The notes beneath the pieces were generated by a model. The model ran no database searches, was not told the DNA's origin, and was given only the letters and a program-made list of their open reading frames with translations. Made by a program: the position numbers and the translations under genes. From positions 22,260,006 to 22,324,005 of the forward strand of contig CM055095.1 in assembly GCA_029204225.1 (NCBI GenBank): a DNA stretch of 64,000 bases, given 5' to 3'. The number at the start of each line of letters is the position of its first letter. Within the stretch, counting starts at the first letter, position 1. This DNA comes from Diphasiastrum complanatum. Taxonomy: Eukaryota; Streptophyta; Lycopodiopsida; Lycopodiales; Lycopodiaceae. Positions 47,351 through 59,222 of the stretch are shown in pieces.

Positions 47351-48032
47351 TGTAAAAATTACAGCAAATAAGGATCCTAAAACACTTGAAATGATGAGGA
47401 AAACAATAGATTATGATTTCATAAGATTAGCACAAGTTGAACCATCAAAATCCATCAAAAACCTATGCTTGAACCTCACTAAATGGCCCAAATCCTTGAA
47501 GAAGGCTTCACACGTGTGAAAGTACGGCCTCCCACAGTCTGAGTACTGTACACCAGACCTACATTCAATCCTATAATCATTAGTAATCACAAGTACTCAA
47601 ACAATTATGAACATAGAGAGCAATTGCACCATTATGAGAGAAAAAACATGAAATTGCTTGATTGATTTTGGTGAGATATCATCACCTATATATACATGAT
47701 CCATCACGATTTTGGGCAGGTATGAGTAGCCCTAAACCTATCCCTAATGCTAATTTTGGTGGATCTTTCATCCCTACCAAGTTAGGGTTGGAATCTTGGA
47801 GATCCCTCAACAATGCAAAAATTACCAAAAATAGCTCCTATTTTTTCTCCCTTGTATCTAAGCATAATTTGGACTCATTCCAAAGGTTCTAACACTTAGG
47901 TCTACTTGAGAACATCCTTATGAATGGAATCCTATGCTATTTGGCACGTGTGACAAGCCACATCATGACAATCTAACTATTTACAAGTCATATGACCAAA
48001 ACTAGTCAAGCTAGAATTGTGAATTTTTAACA
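47351..48032 (-). repeat. 3' LTR of young copia element
   Basis: Plus-strand TGTAAAAATTACAGC ... GAATTTTTAACA. CTATATATAC near 47690 is the TATA candidate. TTCACACGTGTGAA, a 14-base perfect palindrome, lies at 47508-47521. The 76-residue ORF inside is also present in the other LTR and is not a gene. Confidence 0.95.
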
Positions 48033-48046
48033 CTCCTCCTCACTAT

Positions 48047-48310
48047 CTAGCTTGGTTCAATCATTGCTTTACTAATCACTCCAAGTGATGATCTGAACTT
48101 CATAAAAGGTGTCTTTTGAAGTGGTTTAGTAAGTAGATCAGCTACACATTCATTGCTTGGAACATGCTCCAAAGCAATCTCCTTGGCTTGCACCATTTCT
48201 CTCACAAAGTGATGGCATATCTCAATGTGCTTAGATCTTGCATGGAAGATTGGGTTAGATGCAAGGTGTTGGGCTGATATATTGTCATTGTAGATGATTG
48301 GTGCCTCCTC
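48047..48310 (-). pseudogene. RNase H C-terminal segment beyond the stop
   Basis: In frame with the 920-codon ORF. Contains IIYNDNISAQHLASNP, FHARSKHIEICHHFVRE and NECVADLLTKPL, the invariant end of copia RNase H, and stops at TAG (48049-48047) just before the PPT. One nonsense codon therefore separates it from the rest; readthrough or a very recent mutation are the options. Confidence 0.85.
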
Positions 48311-51073
48311 TTAATCCATGATCTTTAGTTCCACCAATAATCTCTTGATCCAAAGTACCTCCTTTGTAGTGGTTGTCAAAGCTTTGTACTCGGCCTCGGT
48401 TGAAGATAGAGATATAGTTTCTTGCTTTTTTGAAAGCCATGAAACCACACCTTCTCCTATGAAAGTTGAATAGGCACTTGTTGATTTCCTATCCCTCTTG
48501 TCCCCTGCAAAATCTGAATCACTAAATGCATGAAGGTTAATCACATCTCCTCTATATAGAATCCCAAAATCCAATGTACCCGAGATGTATCTTAGAATCC
48601 TCTTAGCCTTTTTCCAATGGATATTCAATGGCTTTTGCATGGATTGGCTCAACCTACATACACTAAAGCTAAGATCTGGTCTAGTTATAGTGATCCACAT
48701 TAAGGAACCTATAAGTTTCCTAAACAAAGTGATGTCCATGAAGGATCTTTCATCATCTTCATTTGGCACTTTTACATCTTGCTCCATTGGTGTGTCAACA
48801 CTTTTGCATACTTCCATCTTAAACTTCTTCAAAAGACTTTGAGCATAGTTTACTTGACTTATAAAGATAAAATCAGACCCTCTAAGTACTTCTATGCCTA
48901 AGATGAAGTGAAGACACCCTAGATCTACCATCTTGAACTCTAAGGATAGATCTATCTTGATTTTTTCAATACCATCAACACTATTTCCACTAATGATGAT
49001 GTCATCTACATAAATGAGTAAAAGTACAATACCAACATCATCAAACTTAATGTAAAGAGTGGGATCATATTCACTTTGAACAAAAGAAAGTGAAATAAGA
49101 TAGCAATGTAGTCTTGAATTCCAAGATCTCGAGGCTTGCTTCAAGCCATAGATGCTTCTTTGGAGATGGCATACTTTGTTCTCCATTCCATGCTTGATGA
49201 ACCCTTGTGGCTGTTCCATATAGATATCCTCTTCCAAAAAACCATTCAAGAAAGCATTAGAGACATCCATTTGACATAGAATCCATCCAAAATGTGATGC
49301 AAGTGCAATGATTAGTCTTATTGTGACCATCTTGGCCACGGGTGCAAAAGTTTCCTCATAGTCTATCCCTCTCTCTTGAGCATAACCTTTTGCAACTAAT
49401 CTTGCTTTATGCTTGTTAACACTCCCATTTGCATTCAACTTAAGCTTGAAGACCCACTTGCATCCTATTACATTCCTTTGAGGTCTCTCAACAAGCAACC
49501 AAGTTTCATTCTCAATCAAGGCATCATACTCATCCAACATAGCTTTATACCATTCTTTGGAGTTCAATGCATCTTCAACATTAGACGGTTCTTCAAAACT
49601 AGATAAAGCATAAGAAGTGGATGAGATACCCTCAACTTGCTGTCCTTTGCCTTGATATGTGAGCCTTGATGGCTCCACTTTTGCCCTTGAAGATCTCCTT
49701 GGTGTGATAGGTGGGTTTGGTGTTTGCTCCTCCATGAGCTCCTCCTCAAAACCAAGATCTTGCTCCTCGGCTAACATGACAACATTAGTATCCACAAATG
49801 CATCCAGCTTATAAAGTTTGCCAAGTCTAGTGCCCTTAGCCACTATCTTACCCTTCTTCTTGATGAAACATTCATTTGAAGCAAAGTCAACATTGAAACC
49901 ATTGTCTGCCATTTGGCCAACACTTAGTAGATTCTTTGTTATTGTAGGAATGTACAAAACACCTTCTATGTTGATCTTTTTGGAAGATGCTAAGCAAAGG
50001 GGAATGCTACCAACTCCTTCAATCTTACAAGCTTCATCATTTGCTGTATAGATAGACTTTATAGGTCCATCATAAGATAAGAGAGAAGAGAAAAACTCCC
50101 TTTTACTAGTCATGTGTGAACTAGCACCCGAGTCAATCCACCAAGGATCTTCTCCTTTGAAGCTTGTTGAAGAAAATATGGACATCATGAGAGAGTCCTC
50201 ATGTGAACTCTCCTCCTCCTCCTCTTTGCTCATGTTGGCTTGGCTTTGATCTTGCTTCCTCTTGAAGCATTCCGAGGCATAATGCCCCATCTTGCTACAA
50301 TAGTAGCACTTCACCTTTGATTTGTCCTTCTTGACTTTGGTGGTTGATGGAGATGCCTTTGGGGGTCCTTCTTGATCCTCAAGCTTTGTAGACTTCTTGA
50401 ATGTTGATCCTTTGCCTTTGGACTTGCCTTTGCCTTTGGTGAAGAGAGCTTGGTCATCTCCACCTTGGATGGAAAGCCTATCCATCCTCTCTTGCATTTG
50501 GCTCCTTCTTGATTCCTCGGCCATGAGCGTGCCTTGGAGTTCTTCAAGTATGGGTAGCTTACCCATAATTGCATATCCCTGAACCAAATTGTCAAATTCA
50601 AAGCTTAGTCCATTCAATATGAGTTGAACAAGCTCTTCATCCTTGATAGGGTCACCTATAAAGGCTAGCTCTTTGTTCAATTCCTTTACTCTTAGGACAA
50701 AAGTATGTGCACTCTCTCCTTTCTTTTGATAGCTTCTATAGATTTGATTCTTCAAAGCTAACATTATAGTTTGGTTCTTGGATTCATAGACCTTTTGCAA
50801 AGTCTCCCAAGCATCTTGAGCTGAAGTGCAATCTCCTACCTCTCTTAAGATTTCATTTGCAACATTCATTTTTATGCAATGTAGTGCAACATTGCACCTC
50901 CTGATGTATTTGGCTTTTTCTTGAGGATGAATTGGTTCACCCTCCTTACCATTTACAATTTCCATCAGATCTTGCATGATCATGATGGATTCCATTCTAA
51001 CTTTCCATATGGAATAGTTAGTTTTGTTGAGCCTTTCATTAGTATCCAAAAGATATGCATTTATAGATGCCAT
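48311..51073 (-). CDS. Copia Gag-protease-RT-RNase H polyprotein without integrase
   Basis: 920 residues. Gag 1-250 (SAHTFVLRVKELNKEL at 121-136) with a Lys/Gly-rich stretch (213-224). Zinc knuckle CYYCSKMGHYASEC at 256-269. Protease WWIDSGASSHMT (Asp314) with LLSVGQM and LYKLDAFV (420-427). Then, where integrase should begin with its HHCC finger, the sequence goes at once to the pre-RT linker (PRRSSRAKVEPSRL, 458-471). RT follows: GCKWVFKLK, QMDVSNAFLNG and YVDD at 688-691. RNase H: SDSDFAGDKRDRKSTS (851-866) and STEAEYKAL. A usual copia polyprotein is about 1300-1400 residues; the shortfall equals one integrase. TAA at 48313-48311 ends it, but the same frame stays open for about 87 more codons to 48047, including ARSKHIEI, so RNase H has lost its C-terminal part. 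Confidence 0.93.
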   Translation of the reverse strand: MASINAYLLDTNERLNKTNYSIWKVRMESIMIMQDLMEIVNGKEGEPIHPQEKAKYIRRCNVALHCIKMNVANEILREVGDCTSAQDAWETLQKVYESKNQTIMLALKNQIYRSYQKKGESAHTFVLRVKELNKELAFIGDPIKDEELVQLILNGLSFEFDNLVQGYAIMGKLPILEELQGTLMAEESRRSQMQERMDRLSIQGGDDQALFTKGKGKSKGKGSTFKKSTKLEDQEGPPKASPSTTKVKKDKSKVKCYYCSKMGHYASECFKRKQDQSQANMSKEEEEESSHEDSLMMSIFSSTSFKGEDPWWIDSGASSHMTSKREFFSSLLSYDGPIKSIYTANDEACKIEGVGSIPLCLASSKKINIEGVLYIPTITKNLLSVGQMADNGFNVDFASNECFIKKKGKIVAKGTRLGKLYKLDAFVDTNVVMLAEEQDLGFEEELMEEQTPNPPITPRRSSRAKVEPSRLTYQGKGQQVEGISSTSYALSSFEEPSNVEDALNSKEWYKAMLDEYDALIENETWLLVERPQRNVIGCKWVFKLKLNANGSVNKHKARLVAKGYAQERGIDYEETFAPVAKMVTIRLIIALASHFGWILCQMDVSNAFLNGFLEEDIYMEQPQGFIKHGMENKVCHLQRSIYGLKQASRSWNSRLHCYLISLSFVQSEYDPTLYIKFDDVGIVLLLIYVDDIIISGNSVDGIEKIKIDLSLEFKMVDLGCLHFILGIEVLRGSDFIFISQVNYAQSLLKKFKMEVCKSVDTPMEQDVKVPNEDDERSFMDITLFRKLIGSLMWITITRPDLSFSVCRLSQSMQKPLNIHWKKAKRILRYISGTLDFGILYRGDVINLHAFSDSDFAGDKRDRKSTSAYSTFIGEGVVSWLSKKQETISLSSTEAEYKALTTTTKEVLWIKRLLVELKIMD

Positions 51074-51883
51074 CTAGTCTCCTAATCAAGGACTAGACAC
51101 AAATGAAGGTTACTTCTATTGATTTGATTGAAGGTCTACCTTATCCCACTTCTTAGGGACCTGAAAAGATCAGTAATAGACTTCCTATAAAGATCTAAGA
51201 ATGATCTCTAGCAAAATCAAATCATAGAATACTAGAAACAATGCACTTGCTTGATTGAAGTAGACAATACTAGTAGAATTGCCCCTCTTTCTATAAAGAA
51301 CATTAAAGCTTCCAAATGATCTGATCAAGAGTGAATTTCAGCAACCTAATATACTTCCAAAATCACTTGTAAAAGATCTAAATGGAACTTAATGAGGATG
51401 CAACACAATCTACTATCCAATCACAAGCAAAAAATGATCAAAATTGATGAAAAATTGATCTAATTTGGTGCATAAGTCAAGCAATGGTTGGACTGAACCT
51501 AAATCACTTTAGGAGGTGTCTACTACACCTTAGAACAGCCTTAAAGAGTCCCCAAAACTATGATCTTCCCTCTCCTTGAATGCTAGAAAGCCTCCTCTAT
51601 GAAATCACCTCCAAAACTCGCTTAGAAATCAATGCTTGGAGCAAGCAAAACTTGCTATCTTGGTAATGTGAATTGAATTCAAGTTTGCCTCTGGTTTTAG
51701 ACACCTAAACACCTGCAAATGAAGTCACACAACACCAATCTCCAATGTATTTTACTACTTTGAGTTCTAGAATCAATACTAGATGCTAAGATCCAATCTA
51801 CACAAGATTTAGATCAAAAATTGTGATCAAATTGAATGAAAACCAAGGATTTAGCTCATTTCATCCTTTAGGCTCTGATACCA

Positions 51884-52565
51884 TGTAAAAATTACAGCAA
51901 ATAAGGATTCTAAAACACTTGAAATGATGAGGGAAACAATAGATTATGATTTCATAAGATTAGCACAAGTTGAACCATCAAAATCCATCAAAAATCTATG
52001 CTTGAACCTCACTAAATGGCCCAAATCCTTGAAGAAGGCTTCACACGTGTGAAAGTACGGCCTCCCACAGTCTGAGTACTGTACACCAGACCTACATTCA
52101 ATCCTATAATCATTAGTAATCACAAGTACTCAAACAATTATGAACATAGAGAGCAATTGCACCATTATGAGAGAAAAAACATGAAATTGCTTGATTGATT
52201 TTGGTGAGATATCATCACCTATATATACATGATCCATCACGATTTTGGGCAGGTATGAGTAGCCCTAAACCTATCCCTAATGCTAATTTTGGTGGATCTT
52301 TCATCCCTACCAAGTTAGGGTTGGAATCTTGGAGATCCCTCAACAATGCAAAAATTACCAAAAATAGCTCCTATTTTTTCTCCCTTGTATCTAAGCATAA
52401 TTTGGACTCATTCCAAAGGTTCTAACACTTAGGTCTACTTGAGAACATCCTTATGAATGGAATCCTATGCTATTTGGCACGTGTGACAAGCCACATCATG
52501 ACCATCTAACTATTTACAAGTCATATGACCAAAACTAGTCAAGCTAGAATTGTGAATTTTTAACA
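51884..52565 (-). repeat. 5' LTR of young copia element
   Basis: Same length and ends as the 3' LTR, with four substitutions. The minus-strand PBS follows without a gap. It would drive transcription of the 920-codon frame starting at 51073, about 800 bases inside. Confidence 0.95.
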
Positions 52566-52617
52566 CAACATTATTAGATATTGGATAGTCTACAGCTACT
52601 AGTTGGTCACACATATA

Positions 52618-53270
52618 TGTGAGAAATTTTAACTAGTTTTGTTATTTTGGTCATATTTGTATATTTGGCAATTGAGGACAATTTTCATATTAGACTTAGA
52701 GTTTGACTTTTCAAAGTTATATTAGTCTAAGAGCATTTGAATAAATACTTTTTGAAAGTGCGGGAAAGTGTAGTACACGAGTTTTAGTAGATTCAAATTT
52801 GAATGGTGGAGACATTGAATCTAGTCCACATTAATGCTAAAATTTCTGTTATGGAGGGAAACCAAACTCATTAATGAGTCATGGATCTGTTATATATAGG
52901 TGTACACTCATGGGAAGAGACACATTCTCTATCTCTCTTATCTCACTTCATGCTTATACATGAGTTCTCTTGGGTTCATCTATCCATTGGTGCACTATAT
53001 TTGTGTTATCTTGAAGTCTTGTGTGTAGAATGCTTATTTTATGTTATTTCAAGATCCACACGTGTGAAATACAGTAGCTTACTATTTTTGTATGGACATC
53101 AACTTCATCATATCATATGTTTGATGTTTGATCAGGTTCTTATTGAGTTTGCATCTCTTTCATAAGCAGATATTGATTTTTTTGCATTAGCAACATTGGT
53201 AGAGTTGATCTATTTCTAACCAAAGATCAGGTTATGGAATTGGATCTTAATTGATTTGAATTTTTTCACA
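52618..53270 (+). mobile_element. LTR with PBS, plus-oriented (653 bp)
   Basis: TGTGAGAAATTTTAAC ... TTTTTTCACA, followed at once by TGGTATCAAAGC (53271-53282), a one-base variant of the initiator-Met PBS. CTATATATAGG near 52891 is the TATA candidate, and CCACACGTGTGAAA lies near 53057. It cuts off element B about 50 bases after the CAACA duplication. The interior to 54413 shows no recognisable Gag except a possible N-terminus at 53297. Confidence 0.7.
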
Positions 53271-54413
53271 TGGTATCAAAGCTTGTGTTGTAGGTTATGA
53301 AAAAATCAAGCACATCTATCAAGGATTTGGAAGAAATATCAATGCTAGTGCAGCATAGATTGACTTCTACTCAAAAATCGAGTTTGGCAGTGTATCAGGT
53401 TTGTCATCAGGGAGATACACTTCAACTGCCAGTTTGGATAAGTCAAGTCAATTTGTCGTATCAGTATTGCATCAAGGATGCAGATTCTAGTGATGACAAG
53501 GTGCAGAGGGGTATTGGCATGTCACGTTATGTGAGGGACTTGATGGTGGCTTTGGAGATCACATTTCAGTGTGGAATCATTCACATGAGCAGCTTTGGAA
53601 CTAGCTTGGGGAATACAGGTGGGGCACTATAGGGTAGATGCTCAGATCTTCGTGATCAGGGATGATATGGGATACCTGATAGGGATAGCACTGTAGGATG
53701 ACATGGGATGACCATCAGGGTGCAGCTATTTCAGATTGGACTTGAGTCATTGAACAGGACTTATAGGGGCGATTTATGATGGAATCAGAAAGCTACAAAT
53801 GCAAATGGACAAAGCGTGAAGCTTTGGGAGCTAGCTCTAGGTTGGAGAGCTGATGGAGATCGCACGGTTGGGTGTGATCGGAGGGCAAACACTATGATGG
53901 GTGTTTTGCTAAAGATCTACTAGAGGGGACATTGATGACGAGGACTTCATGTGTGCTCATTTGGGAGTACATGTTGGCATTACATCAGGAGGGCAGTCTT
54001 TGGCATTAGCATCGATGGGGAGACATCTGCCATCACGGGCTTGGATAAGCTATCTATAGCTTTCATGCATATGGCTGTATTTGCAGGATTCTAGGCTTGG
54101 CACAGTTGTTGGCACCTGTATGGTTTAGATCCACATGGGGTGAGATCATGGATAAGCCTAGAGGAAGTCACTCAGAGCCATATACCTCAGTACAATCAGG
54201 GGGACATTGGTCTCAGGATCCCGTGAGCGGCGACTCATAGATGAGCTTGTGTTGGCATGGTGTCAGGTACCACATAGCCAGCGAGAGCAAGCATATGCTA
54301 GGAGCCAGGAGAGGCAGGTGATGTTTCGACGATCAGCTTGGATAGTAGGATGGTGACCAGGAGAAAAGACATCAAGTGAGCATAGTATGTGGATGACGAG
54401 TCCATTTGAGTGG
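53271..54413 (+). other. Decayed interior after LTR-PBS; one short ORF
   Basis: 53297-53632 (111 residues) begins a few bases after the PBS and may be the remnant of a Gag start, but no Gag signature is visible. The rest, G-rich with many stops, was not assigned. Confidence 0.35.
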
Positions 54414-54671
54414 TGTTATGGCCATATTCGGTTAAGGACCTGGAATAGTCCTAATATGGTAGACCGGCCCTCCATTATTCGAGATTATTGGTCACGCCTA
54501 GATTTTATTCCACATCAAGGCCTGTTGGTGACTAGTGACCTTGACACTCTAATTGAGACATATGGAGTAGTGCATGTACGTGTGACTGATATAGGCAGGA
54601 GGTATGCATGTAGAGCTTTGACCTATTTATAGTTGACCTACATGGGAATTGCATGTGCTCATGCATAGGAT
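54414..54671 (+). repeat. Element C 5' terminal repeat (258 bp shared)
   Basis: It begins TGTTATGGCCATATTCGG and matches 59223-59480 over exactly 258 bases without gaps, with about a dozen base changes. Sequence after GCATAGGAT differs from the other copy, so this LTR is truncated or rearranged. Confidence 0.8.
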
Positions 54672-57600
54672 GTGGGGAGGCCTTGTTAACCCATGCAAAG
54701 AATTTGTTTAACTTCTTGTTCCCCAAGTGTGAACTAGGTGCATGGTGTGTGGAGGCCCTGACCCGGTTGTTTGCATGCCTCAGTTAGTTCATTGAGTTGT
54801 GCATGTATTGCACAATACATGCATAATTTTTGATGTCATAATTTTTGCAAAAGGACTTGAATGCATGGCTATTTCTAATGAATTTTTGGTTACATAGCCC
54901 AGTTTTTTCTAAAACCTTTGCAAAAATATAGATGTATTCAAAGTTTTGGTCGATTCTGAAAGGGTTTTTTTTTCAAATCTATCTAAATCAAAAGTTGAGA
55001 ATCAATTACCTATTCTTTTGACCTTAATTGGGAGAATCTTTGGAGAATAATTCTATTATCCTAACTGCTATGTCTATGTGATTGGATCCATGGATTTAGG
55101 ATTGGTAAGAAAATACCATTCTTCATGGTAATTTTTCTCCAGGCAAGTATCCAGATAGTGGAATTATGGGTTCCTGATACTGTGCTTTTTATCAGTTCTT
55201 CCTTTTGGACTTGGTGATGCACCGATAGGCTTGTCCTAAATGATTTTGATCTTTAGGATTGGACAATTTAAGCTTTTCAGATACTTGTTAAAGTGAACAA
55301 TGGTAGCTCTATATTCGGGTTTCGAATATTGTCAAAGAGTACCCGAACACCAAATTTTATGGACTTTTCATTGATTCAGACAACTTCAACGAAGTAATGA
55401 AAATGAGCTGGTGTGGTCAAAAGGAAAGTAGCGTAGCATTTACTTGTGTCTAAGTAATTTTCGGGGACCTTCGCTATAAGAATTTTTGGGTGACCGAAAA
55501 TCTAAGGGAGGAAGAAAATGAGACAAGTGTGTAGGTAAATGTGACAATGTTGTGTAATTTGGATTGGTTAATAATCCCTGTTTGAAAATTGCATAGCACC
55601 AATTTTTTGAATTCATAAAGTTGAATTTATTTTGAATATCTACAGGACCATGAGTTGACCCTATTTGTTATTGGAAATTGTGACATGGAACGAGAATGAC
55701 ACTTGGTTCACATTTGTACTGGACCTTATTCCTAAGAGTTGTAACTCTCAGATGGTAGGAATTCGGAATGGATAGTACCAGCTAGATGAGTTGGATAGTA
55801 CCAGCCAGATGGGTTGTTTATGTGATGGTAAAGCCATGTGCAGATTCTTGTTAAATCACAATTTTGAACTGGATTATTGCGACCCATTAGGAACAAATTT
55901 GGGGGTACTCCGGTATTTGGTGGAATAGATATGTGCATATCTGGTATTGAAAATCCAGATAGAGGTTTTAGATCTCTGGACTATCGGATAATGCAATTTA
56001 GTGATCTTCCTGAAGGAATTGAATTCCTTGTACCACTTTCGGATTTAGATATTGGGTATCTATTGATATATTTCAGCTATATTGAATTTTTTCCTTTTGG
56101 TTTTGAAGAAGAAACTTAAGTCATTTCGACTGTATATGAACGAGGTTTCTCGTCCGTACTAGGGTCAATGCCTAGTAGTATTCTTAGATGATATTGTCAT
56201 CTACTGTGAAAACTTAAGGAAATGGAGAATTCAATAGTTGGAGGTATCTTTCTGGAAAATGATTGAAGATTGGCCCCTATATTGGATATAGGATGGTCAG
56301 ATAGTCTTTTTGATTTTCTGATGGTCGGATCTAAAAGCAAAAGATTTTCTTGGAGAGAAAATTGGTGGTATGGAACATCAGTGATTTCAAAGAGGAAATT
56401 CTTGTGTGAGAATGATCTGTAGGCCAGTGGTTAGTATTTACATTAATAGTAATGCTAACAGTTGAAACCATTAGTTAAAACTTGTTTAGGGTATTTGGAG
56501 AGGTGATGAGATATAGATCCAAACCCCTCAATGGTATCTCATAAATTCCAAATCGGAAACCCTTAAAAGCTATTTCTCTATTAATTTTAAACCTCTACTT
56601 TTTAGAAGTTTCTTATGTACGAGACAATTGGATTGAGATTCATATAATTCCTTCCAGTGTAGAACTTGGTTCTGAAGGACTGTTGAAGTTATATGAATTC
56701 ATACTTCCATTTCAGTTTATGAATATAGCTCAGAATCAATTGATGTTTTCAACTAATTAAGTGAAAATCAGAAGTCCAAATGGTTATCTCTATTTGATAG
56801 TTTTTCTGTCGAGAGTAATGTTTCTATCACTCGGGATAAGATATTTTATGATTTTAAGGAAAAAGTTCGGTTGTAATAGTATTGATACTCATTACTGACT
56901 ATTTCAAATCTTTGATATCTTATACGTGTCTCTTGAAAAAAATTTTATTGAAATTATGAAAAAATAAATAAAAAGGAGGAGAAGAAAATGATAGGAATAA
57001 GACTTTCATGTGATCAATCAGTTGCATAGATTTCTTTGGTGGAATCCAGTTTGTGTGCAATGGTGGAACTAGAGGAGATTTGGGGATAATGAGCTATGAG
57101 ATATTCATTAATATGGGAAGTGTTGGTAAAGATAAAATTAAGATTGACTGATTGGCTACCAAGTACCATTTAGTTATGGATTGAATCAGTGGAATACAAC
57201 TTTAATCTGAACCTTTTGTCCAAAGATGTCTATATAAGTCAGCCTAATCTTAGTTTGTGCACTAAGATCTGAAGAAAGTTAAATGATTGAAGGAATTTTG
57301 TTGATAAAAGTATGATGGTTGGAAAACTTGTGATGTGAAATTATTCACTTCAGAAATTTCCCAGATATGTTATTTACTCAAGAGAAATAGAAACTTTTGT
57401 AGCTGAGTTACAAGATTCTCAGTGAAATATGTGAGTAACATATGCAGATTTTGGAGGAATCTGCCAGATAAGGACATATGTGTTTATGTACTGGGTCATA
57501 GTTAGATTTTTCTCATATGTGCACGATTAATCGTGTGTGGATCTACTATGTATTCCTGGTTACTAAGGTTATCTGGTGCACTTAACCTAGTTGATGAACG

Positions 57601-59222
57601 TAGACATATAATCAAGTATTGTGTTTGACAATTACTTGCAAAGTTAACAGATCTATTCCGATAGATCTATTGGTTAACTTAAAAGTGATTTGAATATGGA
57701 TCTAAATGTGGTGTTATACTAGTATAATTGAATTCTTCACCTAGATATTTAAGATTTCTAAAGCATGAGCAATGAACTTGAGTAGTTGATTTACTCATGT
57801 GTAAAGTTAATTGGTAAAACGGATAGTGTGAAGAGAATTCACTGGAAACTGTTTGTTTTGTGTGTATTGCTTGTAAGACACATAATTTATGAATCATTCA
57901 GATTCATTAAGGAATTGTGTGCATAGGATACTGAATTCTTGGATGAGTATTTCTCAGTTTAGAAATAAACTTGATGCATTAGTGATAGTATCCCTGTGAG
58001 ATCAATTGGATACAGGATCCTAGTGGTGCCAAAAATGATAAACTGAATTTTGGGAATTCAGTAGAACTTTGAAATCTCTAGATGTTGTTCTAGGAGATTG
58101 TATAAAGTTTATATTGTTAAAGATGAAATTCATAAAGGTCTTTAATTACCTTGTTGATTGTTGAATTTGGAACTCATAATCTGATAAGAATCGGTTTGGA
58201 AAAATATTCTTGGAATCTCGTGATTTTCCTTGTGGAGATGATTTCAGAATGATTTTTATATTTCCTGAGTTGTATGTTGTACATATACTCCAGTATCTTC
58301 CAATGATTAATAATGGTTTTGGAATCCTATAAATTATGATTGATGAATCATAAGATTCTAAATGTTTATGATTGACGGAGCATAAATTGATACTTAAAGG
58401 TCATTTGAAGATTATAAGAAAATGTGAAGATTCTTAAGATAATGAGTAATTCTTGATCAATTGGGTAAGTCAACGATTTAGATCTATTATTTGAACTCTA
58501 AACTCCTTTACTCTAGTGCATACTTGAGATTGTATGGATCTCACATGCCTTTCCATTAAGTAATTGGTTACTTATGAGGAATTGCTTTTTTTACAGATTG
58601 TAGTCTATAAGTGCTTGTGTACTAAGTTCAGTCTTGATCTCCAGTTTTGTAGGAGACAGATAAATCTATTAAGATACAGATAGATGTTAATTTCTTGCAT
58701 ATGATGCTAGAAATGGGGCTGTTAACTCATTAGAGTAATTGCAGTACTCTGGTTTGAGTTATCATTGTCTGAGACTTGATGGATCTCCTAGAGATTTTAG
58801 ATGACTGAATTGTAGTATTTTAGAATATTTGGATATTCTAAGAATACTGGTATCAAGAAGCATTATTTTCTACAAGAAATTGAAATGGAATTTCTTTAGC
58901 TTTTGGATTTGATCTCTGAAATAAAGAAGTTAATTCACCCAGTGGTTCATGTAATTAGGATTACATGAAGGTGATGAACTTTTGTTTTGGGGTAGATCAA
59001 CTCATTTGGAAGATTTATAGTTTAGTGTATCTTTTGGAATTTGAATTAGTATTCATGAGTATGGGCAAGCAATTAAAGAATAGTTGCATCTCTGAGTACT
59101 TATTCAAATGGAAATATTAGACTAGAAATTATGATTCATGGGTGAGATTTGAAAGCTTAAGGAATAGTTTCATATTTTCTTTTTCTCGTTCTGAGGACAA
59201 AACCTGTTTAAGGGAGGAAGAA
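54672..59222 (+). pseudogene. Ty3/gypsy element C interior, chromovirus-like RT trace
   Basis: Heavily decayed. One recognisable site: near 56110-56215, YMNEVSRPY, then CLVVFLDDIVIYCENL, matching the RT motif VFLDDIL(V/I)YS of chromovirus-type gypsy elements. Flanking 55877-56100 may be the preceding palm segment. Most of the 4.5 kb shows no readable domain. A PPT-like GGGAGGAAGAA ends it at 59222. Confidence 0.55.

Larger units (their letters stand above)
47351..52565 (-). mobile_element. Young Ty1/copia element lacking integrase
   Basis: 5215 bp with a perfect 5-bp target duplication CAACA (47346-47350 and 52566-52570), two 682-bp LTRs, PBS TGGTATCAGAGC (minus, 51883-51872) and PPT GTGAGGAGGAG (minus, ending at 48033). 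I count four LTR differences (0.6%), so the insertion is recent. The single long frame encodes Gag, protease, RT and RNase H but no integrase. It sits inside the 3' ORF of element B. Confidence 0.95.

Noticed and set aside
47662-47892. 76-residue ORF also found identically at 52195-52425
   Set aside because: The two copies are the two LTRs of one element; identity reflects recent insertion, not a gene family.
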